Shown: positions 36,208-47,246, counted from the stretch's first letter. The stretch is 64,000 nucleotides of DNA from Candolleomyces eurysporus (GCA_027579435.1 JANBPK010000845.1:186001-250000), one strand, 5' to 3'. A program made the numbers and translations. The notes: generated from the letters alone by a model not told the origin.

Positions 36208-36471
36208 GGTTTTGTGGAAAAAGGCAGCTTCGAAATAACAATCGACGACGGTTCAAAAGAAATCTCAGTTCCGCCAAAGCTTCTTCCACATCTCAGAAGC
36301 GATACCAAGCTCGTCATGAGCGTTGTCACATACCAACGCGCGACGCCTCAACAAACCGCGGTTCCTTGTCCATCGTGTCACAAGGGTATACCGATACAAG
36401 TATCGGAGGGTTCAAGCATTTCCGAGAGGGTTTTCTGGTGCGTCGCCTTGATGTGGTGCGTTGTGTATTAG
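36208..36471 (+). pseudogene. Fragment of a fungal ubiquitin-like-domain gene
   Basis: After an acceptor-like CTTCAG the frame reads GFVEKGSFEITIDDGSKEIS, then LRSDTKLVMSVVTYQRATP and CPSCHKG. This matches the second half of the ubiquitin-like domain common in mushroom genomes (FVERGDFD, DDGS, a strand with MSMV, and a Cys pair). The first half, with its YF and E-I-E motifs, is not found upstream before the BTB gene. The frame ends at 36471 unless spliced. It is best read as a gene remnant, although an undetected upstream exon is possible. Confidence 0.5.
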
Positions 36472-36640
36472 CGCTTATTGGAGACTGCGATCCCCCAGCT
36501 CCCACTGTGGCCGGAATGTGCAAGCGGATTCTTAGGCGCAAGGCAACCCTAAATCGCCATATGAAACAGATCCGCACAATGTTAGCACATTTCTGCGTAA
36601 CATCATTGTAAAACTGTCATTGGACTCACTCCCATACCTT

Positions 36641-36875
36641 ATGGTTCTGTCCCCTGCGGAGAGGGACCTTAAAGTACCTAACGCCATCGGGTTTCTCGAC
36701 GAAGTCAAGAAAGAGTTCAGGGAACATCCTGACGACTACAATTCCTTTTTGTATGATCTGATAGATTGCAAGAAGCAAGCCATTGACACGCGTTTCTGAA
36801 CTCTTTCACGGAAAACCAACCCTCAGACAAGGTTTCAACGTCTTTTGTCCCGAGGGGTACCACATAGATATGTGA
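36641..36875 (+). pseudogene. SIN3-type PAH domain gene fragment, frameshifted
   Basis: From MVLSPAERDLKVPNAIGFLD the frame encodes helices 1-3 of a paired amphipathic helix domain (LDEVKKEFREHPDDYNSFLY, DLIDCKKQAIDT) and stops at 36799. The next frame continues with helix 4 (RVSELFHGKPTLRQGF, then a C-terminal GYHI) to a stop at 36875. In PAH domains the link between the two parts is a few residues longer, so a small deletion with a shift explains both observations. PAH domains bind transcription factors in SIN3 corepressors, and mushrooms carry many single-PAH genes. An open frame extends about 110 bp upstream of the ATG. Confidence 0.6.
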
Positions 36876-37589
36876 CCGGACCCACGGCCAAGTTTCTGGG
36901 TCAGAAACTATATTCTCTCGTAGCCAATTCCTGCGTGTCGTTACGATTAGTAAGAAAAGCTTAATCTCCATATTTGGTTTGTTTATTTTGCCTGGCAATC
37001 TCAGGTGAAGGAGGATTCGCAGTGTAGGTCCATCTCCCAGTGTTTAACATGTTCCCCATACCACCCAACTCGTCCAACCTCAGCCAGTCATGACGTCCCG
37101 ACATTCTACTCATGCCGTCACCTAGCAACCCAAAGAGTGGGCAGCACAGTTGCAGCGCAGGCCCATCTGTCGACGATGAAGACTCCGCTGCCAGTATGCC
37201 GTCGACGAATTCGAAGAGGAAGATTTATCATGTGCACACATTCCTTGCGTCTTCCCTGCCACTGCCCTCCTCCTGCACCTGTAGACCCAGAAATCTCGCC
37301 AGCTTCAACACTGAGTGCAAGGAGCAACGACGACCCCGGTGGTTGCACAGTGCAGCCATGCCCCTGCCGGTGCCATCACAGCACCCCGCGCCGACCAGAG
37401 CGTTGCCCCGAGACTGGATGGCGAAGANTTGGCCTTTTTTTGTTTAGGCTGTTAGGCGACCTGGATCGGTCCCTCTCGGATCTTGTATTCTACCTGGTAG
37501 GCTTCCTCAGCCCGACCGAGCAGCGACAGTGCGAGACAGGAGCCATGCGAAAGCAGTGTCTCGGTTTCTTGACATGGGCTACCTGCGAG
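36876..37589. other. Intergenic, no gene supported
   Basis: About 0.7 kb. A 200-codon plus frame (37005-37607) crosses an N at 37428 and has no domain or splice logic. It is Cys/His/Pro-rich because of base composition. Not called as a gene. Confidence 0.45.
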
Positions 37590-38110
37590 CGTGTGTCCTA
37601 TACGTAGTCATCAGCAAATTATTCAAGTCAACACCTATTTCCTCCAGTTCCTTCGCCAGTGCCAGACAGTGGCCTCGTTTGAGGATGGACGATGAAGAAG
37701 GTTGCGGAGGTAAATTCGATGTTCACGGAAAGGACTTTAAGAAGGGTCATGCTTTCGTACGGAATCTGGAGGTATTACATGACAGCCACTGGCGTCTCCC
37801 ATCTTGAGCGAAAGGTAGGCAGACTTCCATCTCTTGGAATCGTCGCACAGGGAATCGAAGATACGAGACAACCTTTGACGAGCGGAGAATATGGTTCCTT
37901 CCTCAAACTTCGCGTGACATGAGATGAATAGACTTGAAAACGACAGTCGATGGGCAACTCGCAGATATTAGACTCGAGATCCAAAACGCGGTCATATAGA
38001 GAATCGCTTCCATTTGCCCATTCCACTGAGATATTGTACCGTCAAATCCATCATCGCTAGGGCCTGGGGATTTATATATCGATGATATTCCAGAGCAGGG
38101 CTGTACGCGA
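37590..38110 (-). pseudogene. F-box-like pseudogene remnant (family of 40957-49606)
   Basis: DNA-level match on the minus strand to two parts of the intact paralogues. 37600-37650 corresponds to the C-terminal segment of about 47850-47905 (the TTCAAGTCAACACCTAT region). 37800-38110 corresponds to the middle segment of about 48955-49235 (AGGTAGGCAGACTTCCATCT, compare AGGTAGGCAGACTTCCACCT). Everything between them is deleted or unrecognisable, and the frames are broken. Confidence 0.7.
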
Positions 38111-38672
38111 CTGGGTGGTCGAAGGGACAAGGCCAAATTGGAAACCTCCCATGCTCCAAGTTCGAGTCGGTGATACCAGATAAGACTTGGAGCCGCCGAA
38201 TTGCTGAGGAGCCACGATAAGATACCTTCATGAGAGCGTAGTCGAGGACAACTTGAGCGTATACGAAGCTATTCACGATCATTCAATCAGGCCATAGAAT
38301 TTCATATCGGTACGGACGCGAACTACATGCGGACCAAGTTCCCAACCTCATCCGGCGACTCACCAGTCAAACGATCTTTAAATGGCAGAGACCTAGAGAG
38401 GATAAATTAATCTGCTCAACAGTTGTGCGCAAGTTTCTTTCCTTGAGTCATGGCTAACAACTTCAATGCTTGAGTCGCGCACGAGCGCGAGCACGAAGCA
38501 GGCATCAAACATCGAGCACACGCAAGCGGGCCCTTACGAGTATGGCTATAATTCAAGCTCCGCGAGACGTGGTGTGCTTCTGGAACCAAAGAGCAGGTTC
38601 CACCACCATCCAACCAGGAAGCTCAGTGAAAAGCACAGAAGCTGTCACTGTCCGTCTGTCCGTCCTGTCCTG

Positions 38673-40402
38673 ATGGCCGCAACCCACTTGCATCACTTTC
38701 TTCGCCCTTCTACGCTCCCGATCGAACTCTGGCCGATGGTGATGAGGAGTGGCCTCGATGCCCAGGACATCTTTTCGCTCACTTCTGTCAGTGTTTTGAT
38801 TACCTCTCGTTCGAATTCCTAACCCATGTGAATCAAGACATGTAAACTCCTTCACTCCTTGTTGTCCCAGAAGGTCGTCTGGCTCGCAATTCTCCGGTCG
38901 CTGTGTTGGGAACATGGCATATACTTCCCATCCTACGAAGTTGATAGAATGAGCTTAGAGGAGGCTCGGCTAGCAGCCATGGGTCGCTATCGATGGGCGA
39001 ATCTGTTGGAGCAGAATTGTTTGCCGGCGGGAGATGCACGCGGCAATGACCCCCCGATACTGAAGCCGGCACACGGGCCAATCGAGATATACTCAACCAG
39101 GAGAGACGATGACGATACCGAGGCTGAATGTCCCTATTGCGCTCTCATTCCTGGCGGAAGATATTTATTTATGGCGTTCAACAATGGTCTCAGGCTTTTG
39201 GACCTTGGAATTCCGGGTGCTCCTCCGCTTTCAAGCCCTATCGCAATTGCCCAATTCGCCATCGACGAAAACGAATTACTCGACGAGCCTGTGGGGCCAG
39301 TCCGCATGATAGCTTGGGGAGATGAGCAGGGATTTCTGAGAATTGTTGTCGGGAGACAGGAGGAAAATGGATGCTCGTGAGTGCTATTTTTTTTTCCCTC
39401 TTTTGTTTTCATCCCTCGGTCTGATCATGCTTATGCTCCGGTTCCAGCTTTGCTGTAAATTTTTATACCATACTTCCGACCGAAGATGATCCAGTTTTCA
39501 AGCGCCTCGCATCTATTGTGGTTACAGCTGATTACACTATGTCGTGGGAGATGCGGATTCATCGTGATTTGCTGTACATAGGTACTGAAGGCAACGGTGG
39601 GATCGTGTGGAACTTAAAGGATGGGATCTACTCGCAAATCTCTGCTTGTGAATACTTTGAAGAAGTGGAGGAGGTGAGTGTTTCTTCGTTTCTCTATCTA
39701 TCCAGTTTCTCAGACGGCGGTCTGCATCGCTACGAGTAGGAGGTTTTCACCGGAGACTTTATTCTCAAATTCACTGAAGACAAAGTTTACCTGTTACCCG
39801 TCCCAGCTTTAGACCTTGGGGTGGCATTTGGCTCGCGCATTCATCTCACTTCGCCAGATGCATCTTCGAACGAAGTGCTGTTCCCGCTCCCATCTGCCAC
39901 CGGGGACCGTGCCAGTATTGCGATATCCTCCTCTTCCCAGCCACATATATCGTTCCCACTTACCCTGGATGTCCATCTCCAGAGGGGAAGGGGCATCCTA
40001 TCAACGCGCTACAAGATGGATGTTGGGAGTGACCCAGCAAACCCGAACAAACTGAAACTCGACTTCCACATGGAAGCTTGGTATTCGTTACCATCGTACG
40101 TCGAAGGGCGTTATCATAGCTTACAGACTGCCGTGGAGTCTGGATATTCTTCCCGCACTCTCGTCTCAATTTTCATCAGCAGTCGCAAACCGGATCCGTA
40201 CCTGGCTGTTCTGTCAGTGGTCACCACACAGAACTCTAGGAGACGTTTCACTAGTCCAAATGTTGCGTTGACCATACTTCACGAGAAAGACCTCGCCATT
40301 CAAATATGCGATCTATGTCCATCTTCTGGAAGATCGGTATACCTTCAGCGTATGGACGGTGGGCTGAGTGTGTATGCTGTGGACTACCTTTCTCCCTCGT
40401 AG
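38673..40402 (+). CDS. F-box protein with beta-propeller-like body (502 aa, 4 exons)
   Basis: Exons are 38673-38786, 38871-39376, 39448-39673 and 39740-40402. The F-box lies at residues 14-39 (LPIELWPMVMRSGLDAQDIF), completed after the first intron by KVVWLAILRSLCWEHGIYFP. The body contains repeated strand motifs such as PGGRYLFMAFNNGLRLLDLG, GPVRMIAWGDEQGFLRIVVG and LYIGTEGNGGIVWNLKDG, as in the mushroom F-box proteins with irregular WD-like repeats. It is unrelated in sequence to the other two F-box groups here. Likely an SCF adaptor; target unknown. Confidence 0.85.
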
Positions 40403-40956
40403 CCATTGGAAGCGAACCATTGGCGATCGTACCTATCGGAAGCAGTGTGTCTTCTATAGCTTCGATAGTGAGTTTCTGATAGGTTTATACTATGCCCATG
40501 ATCTTGCCGACAACATCATGTGCATCTCTGCTCTTGTGATAAATTTCTTGTCCGTATGCTTCTTGTACAATCCAAGTACCGTACAATTTGTATTTTATCA
40601 ATTATTCCCTCGAAGTGAATCATGTGTCACTGCCCAACTCCTGTTGATTTATCGCGGTAGACAGTGAATAGAGCGTTCGTTTTATCGTTCGTTTTACATA
40701 ATCTAGCGAGGACGGGATGTTACTTAGGGTAGATGGGGATTACATCAACATGTCGGAGCGCTGGGTGGTAGGATGGAGCGACTAACGATAGAATGAAGTC
40801 CCTGAGTCATGGTGATATTTTCATGAAGATGTTCTCAGCCGACATAAAATCTGCCATCATATAGCCCAGGGACTGCTAAGTTAAACATTACAGACGCTTC
40901 AAACGTTACATGGTACAACCCAGTGTGGCATCGACTGGCTGGTGCATATGCACATT
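40403..40956. other. Intergenic between convergent genes
   Basis: About 550 bp, A/T-richer than its neighbours. It is expected to hold the two 3' UTRs. No feature is recognised. Confidence 0.5.
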
Positions 40957-42816
40957 CTACAACACCCAGCCACCGAGCGTTGGACCAAGCTGTCCCACAA
41001 TCGATAAATAGTCATTATAACCACAAGATCCGAATTTCGGCTCATCCTCAGTCATTCTCGAAACGACCCACTGCCGAACTGGTGTATCATACGTCGTAAT
41101 CAAAATCATATCCTGCAAATCAACATTGTCCATTTCCTCCAGCACCTCGCGGATCGTCTTGTTAGGCTTGCGTGTCGGGTAGGACACAACGACGCTGTTA
41201 AGCCGTTGAACATTGGGGCGGAGACCAGGGCCGCTTTTGGTACTCCCTCGTCGAGATGCGATGAATCGAATGAGAGCCTCTTCGGAGAACCCAACGCTAT
41301 GATTGAACCTGTACCCAAACTTCTCGAGCTTCGGGCAACAAAATGCTCTACGAAAGCCATTTCCAAGATGGACGCGGACACCGCTGTTTTTGCCGTCTTC
41401 ACCGTCATCGTATTTGGGTGTAAGGCTATCCAAGACGGAGTCGAGGATTCTTGCGTGAATCTGCGGCTGGAACCGTAGCGCGCCCACGAGTCTAAGACTG
41501 ACAACATTCGGCAGCTGCTCGAGTACATGTGTCAGCCTAGACTCGTTAAGACACCACGAATCGATGGTCACATCCGTAAGACAGTCGCCAAACCTCCGAA
41601 TCAGTTCGATGGCCCCGCTGTCACCTTCCTCGAAATCCTTCACCGGGTGACGTGAAGGACAAAGCAGAATGAGTTCTTGGAGAGAAGGGAGATCGAGATA
41701 CGAGGCAAACCAAACGGGCGGTTCCGAACCCCGGACTTCGAGTGTCCGGAGCCTTGGTAAGAGGCACATACCCCAGTTACTGCTGGGTGCAATGCTCAAG
41801 TCGGGTAGAGCCTGGTGGGTAGCTCGGAAATCGAGGGAACAGCGAGTGAGATTAAAGCATACAGAAAGAAGGGAGAGGGGAAAGGATGGATCGGGTTGAT
41901 AGGCTGGGGCGCCGAGGGATATCTCTGTGATGTTGGCCCAGTTGATTGGAAGTGATAATGGCGAGAGTCGTAAACGTCCAACCGCCAGACGGCGGAGAGA
42001 TGGTGCTTTGACAAGCTCTCCGCCCATCGTCATATCCAAGACCCTTTCCTCTTGCGATAATTCTGTGAACAAGTTGGTGTAGAGGTTCTCAAGGATTGGG
42101 ATATCCTCTGACGGGATCTGGAAGAATCGGGCGACAGCTGGATCGTCGTTCCCCATTTCGAGTGAGAGGTAGACGGACTTCCACCGGTCGGAAACGTCGC
42201 AAATGACGTCGACAATAGAAGACATCCTTTGACGCGCAGTGAAAACGATTTCTTCCGCAAAATTTGCGTAATGTGGGAAAGATAGGCCTCCTGAAAATGC
42301 CACAGTCAAAGGGCAGCTTGTAGATCGAGATATCCAAAATTGGGCCATCTCATAGATCGCTTGCATCTGCGCTCCCCACCGCACCATTATATGATCGACC
42401 TGATAATCTCTGGGATCCGGGAGCCTGGGTATGTGAATGTCGATAAAGGTCCAGAGTAAGGGTGTGCTCAAAGACAACTGGCGCCAGCGCTGGCAAACAT
42501 GGCTGACAACGAGTGCCGGGTGAGCCGCTGACAATTCAGTAAGCCTCTGGGGGGATAAGTTGTGCGGAAGGCACGCGAGGAAGATGAGAGAGAGGATGTC
42601 GTTGGGGACTCGACGGATTGGAGACAGCAAGGCGGAATGCTCCTTCACGAATTTTGCATGCTCGTCCCGACGTTTGGCAAGCTCTTCGATTTCTCTCTCG
42701 AGGGCATCCACCAATTTTTGGCGTTCATCGACTAGAGAGCGTAGAGGGTTGAGCTCACTGTGAGATGGAGCATAGTTGGTGTGGAGATGCTGAGCAAATG
42801 GTGAGACAGACAGCAT
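40957..42816 (-). CDS. F-box-like protein, array member 1 (619 aa, single exon)
   Basis: Start chosen at 42816, where MLSVSPFAQHLHTNYAPS lines up with the first residues of the paralogues; 11 codons upstream are also open. A coiled-coil helix (LVDERQKLVDALEREIEELA) is followed by the F-box-like LSPIRRVPNDILSLIFLACL and SHVCQRWRQLSLSTPLLW. Leucine-rich blocks follow (LPRLRTLEVRGSEPPVWFAS, LPSLQELILLCPS), then SEEALIRFIASRRG and the terminal LGGWVL shared by all three array members. Likely an SCF adaptor by family. Confidence 0.87.
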   Translation of the reverse strand: MLSVSPFAQHLHTNYAPSHSELNPLRSLVDERQKLVDALEREIEELAKRRDEHAKFVKEHSALLSPIRRVPNDILSLIFLACLPHNLSPQRLTELSAAHPALVVSHVCQRWRQLSLSTPLLWTFIDIHIPRLPDPRDYQVDHIMVRWGAQMQAIYEMAQFWISRSTSCPLTVAFSGGLSFPHYANFAEEIVFTARQRMSSIVDVICDVSDRWKSVYLSLEMGNDDPAVARFFQIPSEDIPILENLYTNLFTELSQEERVLDMTMGGELVKAPSLRRLAVGRLRLSPLSLPINWANITEISLGAPAYQPDPSFPLSLLSVCFNLTRCSLDFRATHQALPDLSIAPSSNWGMCLLPRLRTLEVRGSEPPVWFASYLDLPSLQELILLCPSRHPVKDFEEGDSGAIELIRRFGDCLTDVTIDSWCLNESRLTHVLEQLPNVVSLRLVGALRFQPQIHARILDSVLDSLTPKYDDGEDGKNSGVRVHLGNGFRRAFCCPKLEKFGYRFNHSVGFSEEALIRFIASRRGSTKSGPGLRPNVQRLNSVVVSYPTRKPNKTIREVLEEMDNVDLQDMILITTYDTPVRQWVVSRMTEDEPKFGSCGYNDYLSIVGQLGPTLGGWVL

Positions 42817-43039
42817 CATAGTCGAAGGGACAGTGGCAGTGGGTGGCAAGTTCAGATCTCGGAGATTGACGCGATATAGACAACATCTTTGTGCATTCCG
42901 TTATCTTATCAATAATCCTCGGCAACTTCCCCATGCGACGCCCAGCTTGAAATACTGCGGCACGGTTTTCCAGGTATGAGCATACGTCCCTGCGACCGTT
43001 ACGCCATCTGCCTCGCCTTTCTTTGAGTACTGAACACAG

Positions 43040-43570
43040 ACCATATTCCATCAAGCAACGAAATTTACTACATCCAGTCACTCGTCAATGAATGCCAAAC
43101 GCTCGTGGATGAGCTCGGCAAGGAGATTGAAGCTTTGACCAAAGATTGGAGGGGCACGCACAGTTCGTGAAGGAACATTCCGTAATGCTATATCCAATTC
43201 GTCGAGCCCCCAACGACATTCTTTCTTGGATCTTCCTCGTATGCTTTCCATAACCCGCCATTATATTTTTAGATCACCCAGTTTCTACCCGCCAGACGGG
43301 TTGAGTCCGCCACACGGATGACTTTAACTCGACGCGGGGTGCGTAGTGTATCCGAACTGCCGGGGGCTCACCCGGCACTCTTTTTTAGTCATGGTCATTA
43401 GCGCTGGCGAGGGTTATCGTTCAACACACTCCTACTCTAGAGCATCATTGATATTGACATACTCAAGCTCCCGAATCTCACAGAGTATCGGTTCGATGCC
43501 GCAAAGTCTCAGTGGGAAGGGCGAATGCAAGCAATCGACGAGATGGCGCAACTTTGGAGTACTGGCTGAT
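43040..43570 (+). pseudogene. Plus-strand F-box-like pseudogene interrupted by foreign sequence
   Basis: 43060-43240 encodes remnants of the coiled coil and F-box (LVDELGKEIEALTK, then pieces matching KEHSALLSPIRRVPNDILS) with stops and shifts. 43440-43565 resumes with IDIDILKLPNLTEYRFDAAK and QWEGRMQAIDEMAQLW, matching IDIHIPRPLDPREYRIDDAM of the 49606 gene. The roughly 140 bp expected between them is replaced by about 190 bp of unrelated GC-rich sequence carrying a palindromic element. Its orientation is opposite to the array genes. Confidence 0.7.
43286..43348. repeat. Dispersed GC-rich palindromic element, copy 1
   Basis: TACCCGCCAGACGGGTT (imperfect palindrome), then CGACGCGGGGTGCGTAGTG about 28 bp later. 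A second copy with a perfect palindrome is at 54799-54845. It sits inside the F-box pseudogene, as expected for an insertion. No target-site duplication could be made out by eye. Confidence 0.5.
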
Positions 43571-43904
43571 TCATTATGGTATATATTCACTTCAGTGGGC
43601 TTGCAGAAATATCTGAGTTTAGGCTGCCAAAGGCGACGTCCTGGGGAGTGATGCCCATGAGTTTGGCAGACGTAGATAACGGATTGTTATGGTAGCGCTG
43701 TAACGAGTTTGGGTGTTTCGGATAGCTAATCACAACACAGTAAAGCATACTACGAAGAGAACGACGGTGAAAGGTAGTCTACTGCGTACACATTCTCGAT
43801 TTCATTCGTCCTTCGTTCCTGCTAATGATTTGCCCAGAGGCGGAACGCAACTGATGCGGTTGCGGAGTGTTTGCTGTCAAAACAGCGTTTTGAGCGGAGG
43901 AAGG

Positions 43905-44035
43905 ATGATTTGTTTCCCCCGGGGGAGAGCTGAGAGAATGGACAAAAGTCGAGGGAAGCTGCGAGCATACGCCCCGGAGCTCGAAAACAATACCGAGGGT
44001 ATGCGGATGGGGGGGGGGGAAAGCATGTCTTGCTG
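43905..44035 (-). repeat. Diverged dispersed repeat with coding flavour, copy 1
   Basis: On the minus strand this 130 bp resembles 57905-58035 on the plus strand at both DNA and protein level. One frame here reads GAYARSFPRLLSILSALP, the other copy GAYPRRFPGSLSILSVLP. Neither is in a supported gene. A G9 run lies at about 44011-44020. Confidence 0.5.
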
Positions 44036-44299
44036 ATACCTAGAAATCGACATGGCATCGTCTCGAATTTTAGGGGGAGGAGACCCCAGATGAAGTTCAT
44101 CACTGTAAAATTTCGCAGTCAAACTACCGGTAAAAACCTCCCAAACGTGAACGCAACCAGGGAAGTACTAAGTAATAAAGGCTGAAAGTAGGCACCAAGT
44201 TCAAACACGCGCCACTCTCACTTCATCAAGATTGTCAAACGCAGACATCATTGCATATCGCCTGCTTTCAAAGTCCCACCTTATACGTGAGAGGCTTTA

Positions 44300-44663
44300 A
44301 TGTACCCACATTCTCCACCACGAAAGCTCGGTGGCGGCAACCTTGTTCTTAACGCTCGCGAACTACTGGGTGACCTGGGAATGCACGCCAGATCCCTCAA
44401 GGGTGCGGCGTTGTCTGCCAGACGTCTTGACCAGCTCGAGGGAAGGATTTTTGACCTCGAGTCGGACCTTGAGGAACTCGTTGTGCGAGCCAAGGGAAAG
44501 GCCAACAGTGACTCATATGTCTGCCCTGTCTGCGATGCCACATTTGCGGATTTTGCCGCGCTTAGGGTAAATCCAGTTATGTTACTATCTTCCGTGTGCT
44601 GTCTCTGACGACGCTGCTTGTCCTATTGTTTAGTCTCATAGGAACTTGATGGGACACTATTAG
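44300..44663 (+). CDS. Tiny C2H2 zinc-finger protein (98 aa, 2 exons)
   Basis: Exons are 44300-44566 and 44634-44663. A helical stretch (LDQLEGRIFDLESDLEELVV, possible coiled coil for dimerisation) precedes a single C-terminal C2H2 finger, YVCPVCDATFADFAALRSH, whose last His follows six residues later in RNLMGHY. The finger is completed only by splicing: exon 2 supplies both His residues, and the spacing C-x2-C-x12-H-x5-H is correct. The unspliced frame ends without them. It may bind nucleic acid. It could be a gene fragment, since the protein is very short. Confidence 0.6.
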
Positions 44664-45335
44664 CTTCGCGGGACCGGTTGGATGAAGCCTTCATTCGATG
44701 CCGACTTTCGAAGTTTCTTTTGTTAACTGGTTATCAATTCTTTATCTCGGAATCCCCTCCGACCACCCTGTCGCTCTTGTGTTTTTAAGTTTTCCTCGAA
44801 ATTCCTAGTAGCAAGTGCAAGTTGATTCTCGATCACATCGTAATTGGCTCGCATTATCTATCCCAACGTGTTCTTTCTTGTCAAATCCTAGAAGAGGCCC
44901 CCCATCGTTCCACAGCAGAGATCGGCGATGGTTGGAAAATCAAGCAAGACAGCGTTATGCTCTCGATTTTGGGTATCGAATTCACCAACCTGGAAAACCT
45001 TCCGCCTCTTCCTAGAACTCGTGACCATGTATTAAATCTGAAAAGAAACGAAGCTGGTGGGTCCCTACTGGTCGATTCTAGCTAAATGTGACCTAAACCA
45101 TTCACATGTATCAGTTCGTATCCAAATCGAAAGTTTGGAAGTTCGTATACTGGGATCTTTGCTATCCTCATCACATCAGCCTTACCGCTAACTTCTCTAC
45201 GACTTCACCGCGGCACCCTCCACTGTTTCATAACCCAGAGATTGAGGGACAGAGATAGATACATTTAGACATTTAATTTTCACAACACCTATGCTGGTAC
45301 CACTCTCGGCAACTAAGGGTCGATACATACATGTT
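44664..45335. other. Intergenic, no gene supported
   Basis: About 0.7 kb. A plus frame at 44822-45085 lacks a proper start and a domain. The region ends at the 3' end of the next F-box gene. Confidence 0.45.
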
Positions 45336-47246
45336 CTACAATATCCAACCACCCAGCGTCGGCTTAAACGGTCCGACAGTCGATACATAGTCCTCATGAT
45401 CGCAGGCTTCAATCTGAACGTCCAACTCAACCAGAGACATTCCCATTCTCGGAGCGGCCTGTTCCTGATTTTGTGTCTTGTACGTCGCAATCAAAACCAT
45501 GTCCTCCAAGTCGACACCCAGCTCCTCCAGTCCCTCGCGGATAGTCTTGCTAGGTTTGCGGGATGGGAAGGCCAAAACGACGCTGCTAAGGCGCGAGACA
45601 TAAGGGCGGGAGCCAGTGCTACTCCTTGAGCTCCTTCGAGATGCGATAAATCGAACGAGAGCCTCCTCTGAAAAACCAACGCTATGATTGATCCTGCACC
45701 CGAATTTCTCGAGTTTTGGACAGTAAAATGCTCCATGAACGCCACTACCACCAGCATCGTCGTATTCGCCTTCGTGATCGTATTCGTATCTAGGAGTAAG
45801 CTTGTCCAAGACGGGGTCGAGGTTCACCGCTTGAGTCTGCGGCTGGTACCGTACCACACGTACAAGCTTAAGACTGGTAACATTCGGCAACCACTCGAGT
45901 ACCTGCATCAGTCTAGACTCGCTGAGACACCACGAGTCGATGGTCAAGTCCGTAAGTCCATCACCAAACCTCCGGATGAGTTCGATGACTCCGCTTTCAG
46001 TTTGTTCGATGACCGGGTGAGGTGAAAAACATAGCAAGCTGAGTTCTCGGAGGGAAGGGAGATCGAAATGCGTGGCAAACCAAGGAGGCGGTTCCGAACC
46101 CCGAACTTCGAGTGTCCGAAGCCTTGTTAAGCGGCGTGTACTCCAGCTGGGGCTGGGAGGGGGAGCGACGGCAGTCGTGGGGCTTGCAGGGATGATCGCG
46201 TGGTTGCCGTTTGGTTGCACCAGTCGGGGAGCTTGGAAATAGATGGAACATCTTGTCAAATTGGTGCATATGGTAAGGAGGGAGAGCGGAAAAGACGGGT
46301 CGGACTGGTAGGCGGGAGGACCGAAGGATATCTCTGTAATGTTGGCCCAGTTGATAGGGAGTGATAATGGGGAGGTCCATAAACATCCAACTGCCAGACG
46401 GCGGAGACATGGTGCCTTGACGAGTCTTCCGCCCATCGTCTGATCCAACACGAATTCCTTTTTCGATGGTTCCGTCATAAAGATGGGGGAGGTGAGGAAA
46501 ACGCTGACGGAGAGGTTCTCCAGAAGGGGGGTGCTGTCGGGTGGGATTCGGAAGAATCGGGCGACGCCTGAATCGTCGTCACCCAGCTCGACTGAGAGGT
46601 AGACCGACTTCCACCTGTCGGAAACTCCACAAAGGACATCGATAATACAAGACAACTTCTGCTGGCCAGCGGAAATCGTTTCCTCAGTCAGACCCGTGGG
46701 ACGTGGGAAGGTCAACCCGCCTGAAAATGAGAGAGTCAAAGGGCAGCTGGCAGATCTCGAAATCCAAAATTCGGTCATTTCGAAGATCACTTGCATCTGC
46801 CATTGCCAATGCGCCATTGCGTCATCCAACCTGTATTCTCTGGAGTCCGGGGGCTTGGGTACGCCAATATCGATTATGCTCCAGAGTAGGGGTGTGTTGA
46901 ACGACAACTGGCGCCAGCGTTGGCAAACATGGCTGACAACGAGCGCTGGGTGAACTGCTGACAGTCTGGTAAGCCTTCGGGAGGGCGAGTTGTGCGGAAG
47001 ACACGCGAGGAAGACGAGAGAGAGGATGTCGTTGGGGACTCGACGGATTGGAGATAGCAAGGCGGAATGCTCCTTCACGAATTTTGCATGCTCGTCCCGA
47101 CGTTTCGTGAGCGCCTCGATTTCTCTGTCGAGCGTATCGACCGATTTTTGACGTTCATCGACCAGACACTGCAAGTGATTGAGTTCAGTGTTAGATGGAA
47201 CATAGTTGGTGTGGAGATGCTGAGCGAAAGGTGAGGTAGACGACAT
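45336..47246 (-). CDS. F-box-like protein, array member 2 (636 aa, single exon)
   Basis: Start set at 47246 (MSSTSPFAQHLHTNYVPS), aligned with the other members; 44 further codons upstream are open but not conserved. It has the coiled coil SVDTLDREIEALTKRRDEHA, the F-box-like LSPIRRVPNDILSLVFLACL, SHVCQRWRQLSFNTPLLW, leucine-rich blocks, SEEALVRFIASRRS and the terminal PFKPTLGGWIL. The N-terminal 130 residues are nearly identical to members 1 and 3, while the middle differs in loops. Confidence 0.87.
   Translation of the reverse strand: MSSTSPFAQHLHTNYVPSNTELNHLQCLVDERQKSVDTLDREIEALTKRRDEHAKFVKEHSALLSPIRRVPNDILSLVFLACLPHNSPSRRLTRLSAVHPALVVSHVCQRWRQLSFNTPLLWSIIDIGVPKPPDSREYRLDDAMAHWQWQMQVIFEMTEFWISRSASCPLTLSFSGGLTFPRPTGLTEETISAGQQKLSCIIDVLCGVSDRWKSVYLSVELGDDDSGVARFFRIPPDSTPLLENLSVSVFLTSPIFMTEPSKKEFVLDQTMGGRLVKAPCLRRLAVGCLWTSPLSLPINWANITEISFGPPAYQSDPSFPLSLLTICTNLTRCSIYFQAPRLVQPNGNHAIIPASPTTAVAPPPSPSWSTRRLTRLRTLEVRGSEPPPWFATHFDLPSLRELSLLCFSPHPVIEQTESGVIELIRRFGDGLTDLTIDSWCLSESRLMQVLEWLPNVTSLKLVRVVRYQPQTQAVNLDPVLDKLTPRYEYDHEGEYDDAGGSGVHGAFYCPKLEKFGCRINHSVGFSEEALVRFIASRRSSRSSTGSRPYVSRLSSVVLAFPSRKPSKTIREGLEELGVDLEDMVLIATYKTQNQEQAAPRMGMSLVELDVQIEACDHEDYVSTVGPFKPTLGGWIL

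Noticed and set aside
37005..37607. 200-codon plus-strand frame rich in Cys, His and Pro
   Set aside because: Crosses an N, has no regular Cys/His spacing, and overlaps the start of an F-box remnant on the other strand.
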